This document shows positions 33,180 to 40,917 of a DNA stretch of 64,000 nucleotides, piece after piece. The position numbers were made by a program, and so were the translations under genes. The DNA is from Aspidapion aeneum (lineage: Eukaryota > Arthropoda > Insecta > Coleoptera > Brentidae): positions 10,991,764 through 11,055,763 of the forward strand of contig OY755047.1 of assembly GCA_963576565.1 (NCBI GenBank), read 5' to 3'. Numbering within the stretch: the first letter of the stretch is position 1; every line of letters starts with the position of its first letter. The notes below the pieces were generated by a model. That model saw nothing but the letters and a program-made list of their open reading frames with translations, ran no database searches and had not been told where the DNA came from.

Positions 33180-33561
33180 GACGGTAAAAAAAATTGTCTT
33201 AGATCAAAGCAAATTGCTTTGAAGTAAAATAATTTGTGCTTTCGTATTCACCAAGAGAATATTTTCTTGACATAGCACAAAAAATATCTTGCCTTTTATT
33301 TTAATGTGAAACAGAAATTGTTTTATTATAAGTTACAACTGAATTAATCTAAGGCACCGTTTTCTCTAGAAGCAAAATACTACTTATATGAAGACAATTT
33401 GCTTTTTTCCAAAATGTAGTATAGAAATAAAATTTCGGACTTCCATTGTCTTTATTTATTTTAAAACACGACGTTTCGATTAGTAAGTATCTCTAACCGT
33501 TATCAAGTGTAAACTAAACAATCTAGTCTCTAGGCTACTACTTATACTACTTGGTGTGCAG

Positions 33562-34107
33562 TCAGGTGTGTCGGCCCGCCCCCTTTTTAATCCTAAGACA
33601 CCTGTTTTCCTTAAGGAGTGGTTTCCATATGTTTGGTATGTCCGTGCTTGGTTGACTGAAAACTTCTTTATTCTGCATTATAAACGCAGCTTCAATAAAC
33701 TTTCGTTTTCGCCAATGCGACTCCTTATGTAAAACTTTAGCTTCTGACCACTGAATCCTGTGATCATTTGACCATGCATGATCTGCCAAACCGGATTTTT
33801 CAATATCCCCTAATTGGGTACTTTTTAGATGTTCATTTACTCTAACCTGAAGAAGTCGTTTCGTTTCACCTACATATGATTTACCACACTCACACGGGAT
33901 TTGGTAAATACATTCCTTATTATTTGAGGGAGTGTCTGGTTTTGTTTTAGTTACAAAACTTCTTATCGTATTTCCCGAAGAAAACACTGTTTTTATATTA
34001 TAGTGTTTAGCTATTCGTCTTATGTTTTCTGAAATCCCTTGAACATATGGAATGTTAATAACACCTAACGGATTATTATTTTGAGAATTTGGTACATACT
34101 AGATTGT
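33562..34107 (-). pseudogene. Penelope-like polyprotein, C-terminus with GIY-YIG endonuclease
   Basis: The open minus-strand frame begins after a stop near 34108 with N-P-L-G-V-I-N-I-P-Y-V-Q-G-I-S-E-N-I-R-R, the conserved linker of Penelope-like RTs. The GIY-YIG core follows: C-I-Y-Q-I-P-C, C-G-K-S-Y-V-G-E-T-K-R, then L-x-x-R-V-N-E-H and W-S-E-A-K-V-L-H-K-E. The catalytic Tyr, Arg and Glu positions appear present. It ends R-I-K-K-G-A-G-R-H-T. About 180 residues of an expected ~700-1000 remain, without the RT palm, so it is a dead fragment, though its nuclease domain is intact in frame. Confidence 0.88.
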
Positions 34108-34116
34108 TTAGTTTAC

Positions 34117-34150
34117 ACTTGATAACGGTTCGGTTCGGTTCGGTTCGGTT
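34117..34150. repeat. CGGTT pentanucleotide expansion in the Penelope terminus
   Basis: ACGGTT is followed by four CGGTT units and TTCGG, where the other terminus (33460-33520, complement) has only one CGGTTAG. The tract sits in the would-be stem II of the hammerhead-like fold. Confidence 0.8.
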
Positions 34151-34466
34151 TCGGTACTTACTAACCGAAAGGTCGTGTTTTAAAATAAATAAAGACAATG
34201 GAAGTCCGAAATTTTATTTCTACACAATCATTGTCTACGAGTTTCAACCAAAAATGCAGTATACTGAAACAAAACAATTAAAGAAGAAAAATAAAGTCTC
34301 ATTTCAAGACTAAACGCTACCATTGAGTAAATTAGCCCATATGGGTTATTTACTCAATGACGCTGCGTTGAACTAAAAAGAAATAATTTAATCCAAAACA
34401 AATTGTTTTAAGGTAAAAAAAATTATTCAAGAAAAGAACGTGTTTTCATTGTAGACTTTTACCGTG

Positions 34467-35223
34467 TATTTTGAACAAAAATTATATCTTTCTTAATTTA
34501 TAAGATACAAAGCTAATTTTCGGAAAAACACTCAGCGACTTTAAATTAAGTGATCCATCACCAATCGACTGAGGGTAACCCTAGTGGTAAACTTTCTTGA
34601 TCAATTTTAAATTTTTATAATTTTTTTATTATTAAAAAAAATAACAATATCTTTCTTGGTTCTTGAGATACAAAGCTTTTAAAAACGACAGGTAAATTGT
34701 TGTTATCTTGCAAAGAAATCATAACCCATACGATTTTTCTGTAAAGTCAATGTGGCAAAAGCTAAAAGCAAAAGTTTGTGAAAAAACCTGGAAAGAATCG
34801 CAATCTTGGATTCATGACGTGACGCAGGCGCTCTTACTTAACTTTGTGGCAAACACCCGAAAACTAAAAATCCAGTGATCCATAACTAATCGATTTGGAG
34901 TAGTCTAAGACTTTCTTCGAAGCAAAATTTTTTTTTTGTTAAAAAAAGTATACTTTTTTTAGTAACTTAATTTTTTTTATATCTTTGTTAGTTTTTTAGA
35001 TATAACGCTAATTTCTTAATTATCGTAATTGATGTTCAATTGCAAACAATAAAAATATCTACAGTTCTTCTGTAATACTAATTTTGCAAAAGTTATAAGC
35101 GAAAGTTCTCTTCTCTGGTGTGCAGACAAAACCTATTTTTCGGAGAGTGTGGAAAAGCAGTGAAAAAAACTACTTTCAAAACTAAAATGTTTGCAAAAAA
35201 GTGACACTTTCCGCACGCTCGTA
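34467..35223. other. Unassigned, degenerate internal duplication
   Basis: GATACAAAGCTAATTTTCGG (~34504), GATACAAAGCTTTTAAAA (~34669) and GATATAACGCTAATTTCTT (~34998) with flanking GTGATCCATCAC/GTGATCCATAAC suggest old duplicated units. No gene. Confidence 0.45.
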
Positions 35224-35624
35224 CACGGTAAAAAAAATTGTCTACAATGAAAACAAGTTTTTTCTTGAATAAATTGATTTACCTTAAAACAATTTGTTTT
35301 GAATTAAAATATTTCTTTTTAGTTCAACGCAGCGTTTAATCTTGAGACTATTTTTCTTCTTTGATTGTTTTGTTTCAGTATACTATATTTTGCAACAAAG
35401 TATATTGTCTTCATATAAGTAATATTTTGCTTCCAGAGAAAACGGTGCCTTAGAATAATTCAGTTCCAATTTATATTAAAACAATTTTTGTTTCACATTA
35501 AAACAAAGAGGCAAGACATTTTTTGTGCAATATCAAGAAAATATTCTCTTGGTGAATAGGAAAGCACAAATTTATTTTACTTCAAAGCAATTTCCTTCGA
35601 TCTAAGACAATTTTTTTTACCGTG
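35224..35624. mobile_element. CACGG MITE, copy B
   Basis: CACGGTAAAAAAAATTGTCT and its complement form the ends, with TA at 35222-35223 and 35625-35626. Uninterrupted 401-bp form. Confidence 0.9.
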
Positions 35625-36109
35625 TAGAAAAACATTCTTTTTATAATTTTTGTTTTTTTTATGTTTCCACACACTCGAAGAAGAAATAGTGTTCCTAACT
35701 TGCGGAAAGTTTCTTGGGACACTTTCCACACTTGATAGGAAATATACTTTTTTCCTTTCCACAAGGTATAATGTAAGCAATAAAATATTCAAAATTCTTA
35801 GGGATGATTGGTATTGGTACAAGAATGACTTTAATTATCAACTTTAGTAAAAACTAATAAATAAGTTGTCTCAATATTGATCGGAAACAGCAATAAACTT
35901 GTAAACCACTAAAACTACAGACGACTGCCATAAAAATCTCAGCAAAACAAGAATCGTGTAGGAAAAAGATAATAAAAAAAAGGATTAAAAAGATTTTAAC
36001 CCCATAATAAAATTTGCAAAAATGGATTAATAACGGTTTTCGGGATTAGGTTTTTTATTATCAGACATAATAATGATAAATAGTTTCCGACGTAACGTTA
36101 AATTAATTT
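35625..36109. other. No gene recognised
   Basis: AT-rich; open frames on both strands of 35577-35847 overlap the MITE and are not credible. Confidence 0.45.
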
Positions 36110-36580
36110 TTACCTTCCTAGCTCATGTAACAATGACTAGAGAACGTATTATTTTCGACGAAAAATTTTTTTTCAGATAACGTCGAAAATGTGTTATTTG
36201 GTTGTATTTTGACCTATCTTAGCAATATCGTCCTGGTCTGTGTGTGTGTGTATATTTTTTATGTCCGTAACAAGATAACTCCTAAACCACTGAACCGATT
36301 TTCATAAAATTTTCAGGTAAAATAGTATTCGACGAACGAGCTGATTATATTTTGGTTAAAATCATCGTATCGATATGCGCTTTTTGGAATATAGTAAACT
36401 ACATTTTTCTCAATAATTTGTGTTATAACCAAAAACTTCGTAAGAGCTTTAGTTTCTGAGATATTTACAAAAAACTGTTTTCAAAGCTGATATATCATGG
36501 CTTCACTTGAATGTCCTAATAGGCTAGCTACGAAGGTATCAGATCCGTCATGGATCCATTTATTTAATTTGTAAAGACTA
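36110..36580 (+). mobile_element. Interspersed repeat family T, long copy
   Basis: It begins CCTAGCTCATGTAACAATGA and has a GTGTGTGTGTG run near 36240. CCGTAACAAGATAACTCCTA and GTGTTATAACCAAAAACTTC follow, and it ends ATGGATCCATTTATTT. The closest relative is 47222-47705. Non-coding. Confidence 0.75.
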
Positions 36581-36585
36581 AAAAG

Positions 36586-37369
36586 CAGTAGCGGTTTCTC
36601 CATAAGTGCACATGTGCACGTGCACTCCCAAATTATACTTAAAAAAATATTAAACTTTAATCATTCCTTAATTTAATTAATAATTACCCCAAAAGGAATT
36701 CACTAAAGACTGGAATATTATCTAGAAATTAATACCCGGTATGTATGTGTTTGTATTCGTTTTCAAACCAACTTCGAATCTAATTCTTTGGATGTTATGT
36801 CGCATGCTAGTTAGGAAATATAGAAAGAGAGGACGACATGTCCCATTAGAATTTTTCAGCACATAGAATCTGAACCTTCCTTCGGCACCGCGCTTATACA
36901 AAAACTAGCCTTGATGCCGCTCGCACCCCCGTGATGCCTCCCGCGTCCACGGTTCGCATTGCATTTTAGATTAGCCCACGCGCACTTTTCAGTAGTGCCT
37001 GCTTAGACAAATTCCTATTATCGGTCGGGCGCTGGCGGTTTGTTTTGATTTCGACGATTTGGTATTTACGACAATGGCGGAAGTTTCTAATTCTGATAGC
37101 ATTAGCGTACAATATTGAAAGGAAATTACATTTTCATCTTTGCCATTAGAAGAGAAAATTTATGTTAACTAGGTATGATACATTTAATATTTATTTATAA
37201 TTACAATAATAATAGGTAGGTAACTAATATCTAACTAAATATCTCATTTTTTAATTATTTATGAACTCGATGGCCCAAAAAGTTAGCGTGGCACTCAAAA
37301 AAAATTTACCTGCGCCACAATTTTTTTTTGGTGTGCTCCCCCAAAGCTTTTTACCACGCGCCGCCACTG
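36586..37369 (+). mobile_element. hAT deletion derivative H1, copy 2 (784 bp)
   Basis: A perfect duplication, CTAAAAAG (36578-36585 and 37370-37377), flanks ends CAGTAGCGG and CCGCCACTG. Nearly identical to copy 1 (23849-24675) apart from small deletions, including one of about 20 bp near 36788. The N-terminal stub starting at 37074 has a premature UGA after 14 codons. Confidence 0.93.
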
Positions 37370-37377
37370 CTAAAAAG

Positions 37378-37870
37378 TACGCCTTTAATTAATTTGAAAA
37401 AAAGCACAGTTTTAAATTTAAAAAAAAAACAATAATCCTCCTTTTTTTTAAATAAAAGTTGCTTTCATTTTTGCGATAATTTTAATCTGAAATGTCTTAT
37501 TTTAAGCAAAACACCCTGTACTTCTGGTATTCGGGTAGGTTAGTACATTTTTAGATTTCTCGTTTCTTGCTATGATAAACCTTTTTTGAGATATAGCTCA
37601 TTTACGTATTAATACTCCTATTGGTTTATGGTAAATCAAGCAAATTCAGGCCCGTACTCAAAAAAATATTCCTTTCGGTTCGGTTCGGTTAGGTTCAGGG
37701 GGGGGGGGGGTAAAAACTTGCAATAAAATTCTGTCTATTATGTGTCTTTTTATTCTTATATTTGTGGTACTAATAAATCTCGTTAAACACACTTTATCGA
37801 CTATTTCGAAGGGGGAGAATGATCCCCCTTGAGAAAATTTACCAATAAAACAAACGAACATTAGGTATTT
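37378..37870. other. No gene; CGGTT microsatellite and G-tract
   Basis: TTCGGTTCGGTTCGGTTAGG followed by a run of 12-13 G at about 37675-37711. The rest is unassigned. Confidence 0.5.
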
Positions 37871-37871
37871 A

Positions 37872-38555
37872 ACAAAAAGTTTCACGGGCAAGGCCTCAGA
37901 GGTAAAGGTAGCGACGGGGACGCGTTTCTGCCTCATTAGGCTTCATTCAGCCCGAGCATAACCATAAAATGGAAGGAGATGAAATGATGATGTGGGTAAC
38001 TGAAAAGAAATATGAAATATGGTGTTTACTGAGGAGAGACCAACTGTCAATTTGCAGCTTCGGTCAGGGTTGCCTCGGTTTTGAGGCTAATTTTGACGTC
38101 GCGACGGAGACAGATATAATCTGCTCCCAGAAGCCTAATGAGGCAGAAACGCGTCCCCGTACCTACCTTTACCTCTCAGGTCTTGCCCGTGAAACTTTTT
38201 GTTAAGACTTTATACCTCGTGAACTTCCTTCAAATTAAAAAAAATCCAGGGCTCAGGCTGTTTTCTGGGAGCAGATTATATCTGTCTCCGTCGCGACGTC
38301 AAAATTAGCCTCAAAACCGAGGCAACCCTGACCGAAGCTGCAAATTGACAGTTGGTCTCTCCTCAGTAACCACCATATTTCATATTACTTTTTCAGTTAC
38401 CCACATCACCATTTCATCTCCTTCCATTTTATGGTTTTGCTCGGGCTGAATGAAGCCTAATGAGGCAGAAACGCGTCCCCGTAGCTACCTTTACCTCTGA
38501 GGTCTTGCCCGTGAAACTTTTTATTAAGACTTTATACCTCGTGAACTTCCGTCAA
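37872..38555 (+). mobile_element. Composite hairpin (retrozyme-like) element: one inverted and two direct monomers
   Basis: ATTAGGTATTTA (37860-37871 and 38556-38567) is a perfect 12-bp target duplication. Architecture: 37872-38132 is a monomer in reverse; 38132-38237 is a 5'-truncated direct monomer; 38238-38555 is a full ~318-bp direct monomer. Each monomer ends with the hairpin unit seen alone at 20200-20347 (GCTCGGG, CTAATGA, GAAACGCGTC, CTTGCCCGTGAAAC). Segments 37966-38132 and 38260-38433 are almost perfect inverted repeats. Head-to-tail monomers plus an inverted 5' piece and a variable-length duplication resemble Penelope-type integration. Open frames here are by-products. Confidence 0.75.
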
Positions 38556-38672
38556 ATTAGGTATTTAGTGGAACATTAAAGCGTTATAACTTTTAACTAA
38601 AAGTAATACATTTATCCCGAAAACAAGGAATAAAATTTGCAACTCTTTAAAAATTAGGAAAAAAATTATTAC

Positions 38673-38706
38673 CTGTAACGCCAGTTCTTAAAACTTTCTG
38701 CAGCAT
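38673..38706 (-). CDS. Proposed first coding exon (34 nt) of a large minus-strand gene
   Basis: Seen: on the minus strand, CCAAAATG opens a frame M-L-Q-K-V-L-R-T-G-V-T that ends at ACAG followed by GTAATAATTTT, a good donor. An in-frame UAA lies about 30 nt upstream of the ATG, so it is the first possible start. The exon ends in phase 1, exactly what exon 2 at 32764-32823 needs; joined, the next codon is GCA (Ala). Inferred: the 5' UTR and promoter lie to the right of 38706. The mature N-terminus would be short and basic, then acidic in exons 2 and 3. No signal peptide is evident. The protein family is not recognised. The short exon makes chance possible. Confidence 0.45.
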
Positions 38707-39514
38707 TTTGGAAAATTTCCAAAGTTTTTGTAAAATTTACCAAAATAAACAAAAGCTATCTGTGGAACTTAATGTTTAAATAAACTAAAATTATTTAAAC
38801 AAAAGCCAAATTTGGCATACAGGAATACCTTATATTTAAACCAGGTTTTCTTCGTAACAGAATAAAAGTAATTTTTTTTTACAATTTTGTAAAGTTTTTA
38901 ACGAAAATTACACGTATTTTTTTTTTTAATTAATTAAGCACTCTCATTCTAAAGATTGATTTTAGATTTAAGCTTGATTTTGAACTTTTGCAATTTGTAC
39001 ATTTTCACTCATTAATTAAAAGCACTAATTTTCTTTTTATAGAAAAAACTTTTCTTTTTATTTATATATACACTTTCTTTTCGTCACTATTTCTTCTCAT
39101 AAACTTTTGCAAAACATTGACCTATTTATTAAAAACAATAATGTTTTTTACGATTTGTAAAGCAAAAAAATCCCCCCTTTCCCCACTCACTCACTACACG
39201 ATTCTTTTATTTTTAAAGCGTTTTTTTACACACGCGTATAATAACGATCCATATTTGGCACTAGTGGTATAATTGATTTTTTTTTTCGCGACAGTTTGCA
39301 GGAAAGGTTTACCTTTTACTGCGAAACTTTGAGATTTTATTATGTTTTAATCAGTTTTGATTTTTCAGATTTTTTAGATAAGATTATTAAATAAAAGTTG
39401 CACACATCAAAGTGGTTGTTACACATTTTTTTAATTTTGAATGTAATTTAAATATAATAGAAAATTTAGATAAATACAACAATACAAAAGTAAATAATTG
39501 TTTTTTATTGTTAT
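38707..39514. other. Possible 5' region of the minus-strand gene; nothing else recognised
   Basis: AT-rich; a plus-strand open frame at 38988-39272 is low-complexity (F, L, T, I) and not credible. Confidence 0.4.
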
Positions 39515-39823
39515 TTAAATATGTGAACGAATATATGTACAGTCGCTCACTTTTTTAATGTCATATAAATAATACTTAAGCTCTTCTGGAAAGGCAGGCA
39601 TTCTAGCTGACTGACGAAGATCGTTTACTAAACCATGATACTTATTTGAAACCATGCGATATAGCCAAACAATGCACAGTTTCTTTCTAGTCTGCAAATA
39701 TTGGAAAAATAAGATGACATTAAAAAAGTAGGTGACTGTACTTATTTCATGTTTATCTTGATATTTTGTCCTTTTAAAACATAATTTTTTAACATTTTTC
39801 TGACGAACGTGCCCATTTTCCAC
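39515..39823 (-). CDS. Hypothetical small protein or exon pair
   Basis: A 102-codon minus-strand frame has two protein-like parts: a basic start (E-N-G-H-V-R-Q-K-N-V-K-K-L-C-F-K-R) and a C-terminal part (L-Y-R-M-V-S-N-K-Y-H-G-L-V-N-D-L-R-Q-S-A, then P-A-F-P-E-E-L-K-Y-Y-L-Y-D-I-K-K-V). Between them, GTACAGTCACC...TTTTTCCAATATTTGCAG looks like a ~50-nt intron, but joining at those sites creates a stop in the frames I tried. A TATAAATT lies upstream near 39852. The family is not recognised; it could be a real last exon or a relic. Confidence 0.3.
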   Translation of the reverse strand: MENGHVRQKNVKKLCFKRTKYQDKHEISTVTYFFNVILFFQYLQTRKKLCIVWLYRMVSNKYHGLVNDLRQSARMPAFPEELKYYLYDIKKVSDCTYIRSHI

Positions 39824-39882
39824 ACTAATTTTAGTTTTGGTATAAACTTCAATTTATAAGCTTTTGACGGATATCAATCAAA

Positions 39883-40060
39883 AGAACAAGCAGGCTTCAG
39901 AAAAGGTTTCAGTACAGTTGACCACCTATTAACCATGAAAATCCTAATAGAACGGACCAACGAATACAAAATTCCACTATATATTGCGTTTATAGACTGA
40001 AAAAGCTTTCCATAGCATTGAGCACTGGGCAGTAACAGCTTCTTTAATTAATAGCCGAAT
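39883..40060 (+). pseudogene. RTE-type RT fragment
   Basis: E-Q-A-G-F-R-K-G-F-S-T-V-D-H-L-L-T-M-K is the conserved RTE RT block 2, followed by I-P-L-Y-I-A-F-I-D-stop. The catalytic K-A-F-D that should follow is disrupted. Confidence 0.8.
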
Positions 40061-40077
40061 AGATCACACAAAGAAAG

Positions 40078-40185
40078 TGTCCCCCCTCGCAAACAAAATC
40101 GACATGTCTCGGCATTTTTTAAAATTTTGAGCAGTTCTCTAGAAATTTCAGGTGAAACGTTTTAAATGAGACACCCTGTATAATA
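40078..40185. mobile_element. End fragment of the foldback family
   Basis: GTGTCCCCCCTCGCAAACAA and GAGACACCCTGTA match one arm of 32074-32725. Confidence 0.7.
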
Positions 40186-40917
40186 TTTTCGGACTTTCGA
40201 CATATAAAGTTCACTTTTTATCCCTATTTTTAGAGATACAGATGTCACTTTTTTATCTTTTTTTTATGAAATATATGTAAAATACCTTAAAAAATCTTAG
40301 GTTTAGGGGGCTTGGACCTCGAGGCTCCCCCTGGGTGCGCCCATGTGACGGGGGGTTAAAATGTAAAAATCGGGATAATACTGATCAGATATAAGCAGTA
40401 AAAATCCAAAAAAAAAAACGTCAAAACCTAGAAACACCACAAAAATAGGAAAACACTCAGAAAATAAACTAAAAAGTGCGAAAAATGGTGCATATACCTC
40501 CAAACTCAAACTTTTACCTCGTAATAAAAGGTGACACTTTTATCCCTTACTGCGTTTATAGACCCTCCTTAGCATCAGCCCCCAAGTTTTGAATTAAGAA
40601 AAGGATGACATATAGACGATAAAAAAATTCAACACCCAGTATTTTTCTGATATCATGTCGATGTCGGTCTGACAAGTTCAACCTAAAATTTTCCATTATA
40701 TTTCCATTGTAAACATGTAAAGTTCAAATTTCTCACCCTAGTTTTTCTTGAACTCATCGATTTTCCCCAAGCTCTAAACGCCATGCCCCAACTGTTATTA
40801 TTCTAGAATAAATCAATATTATTTCCCTTAAATCGTCTTTTAAATAAAACAACGCAATTCAGTCAAGTGGCACATGACATGAAACATGGTTTAAAAGTGC
40901 GGTAAAATTCCTCAAAA
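40186..40917. other. Upstream flank of ARMC2, with a hAT-end remnant
   Basis: 40300-40345 has CCCCCTGGGTGCGCCCATG, a hAT MITE end. CGGGATAATACTGATCAGAT (~40371) is shared with 45484-45505. No clear TATA box or initiator is seen before the ATG at 40918. Confidence 0.45.

Larger units (their letters stand above)
33424..34247 (-). mobile_element. Penelope-like element insertion with inverted terminal sequences
   Basis: CCAAAATGTAGTATA (33409-33423) and CCAAAAATGCAGTATA (34248-34263) are the ~15-bp target duplication within the host MITE. The minus-strand body encodes the end of the RT and the GIY-YIG nuclease. The same terminal segment (TTTACACTTGATAACGG... GGACTTCCATTGTCTTTATT) occurs at both ends in opposite orientations (33424-33545 and 34097-34220). 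Inverted terminal copies are known for Penelope-like elements. The element is strongly 5'-truncated. Confidence 0.85.
33180..34466. mobile_element. TA-flanked MITE with CACGGTAAAAAAAATTGTCT ends, copy A (interrupted)
   Basis: Left end GACGGTAAAAAAAATTGTCT follows TA (33178-33179). Right end TTTTACCGTG precedes TA (34467-34468). Copies B (35224-35624) and C (44979-45366) show the uninterrupted ~400-bp form. Copy A is split by the Penelope-like insertion at 33424-34247. TA duplication points to Tc1/mariner-type mobilisation. Confidence 0.85.

Noticed and set aside
35577..35847. Several overlapping frames near 35.7 kb
   Set aside because: They overlap the CACGG MITE end and each other on both strands; no family signature.
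37675..37711. TTCGG repeats as a telomere-like tract
   Set aside because: Only three to four units and not an insect telomere motif; it is a short microsatellite next to a G run.
37969..38205. Plus-strand 78-codon frame starting MEGDEMMMWVTEKKYEIW
   Set aside because: It is a by-product of an inverted repeat in the composite hairpin element and crosses a monomer boundary.
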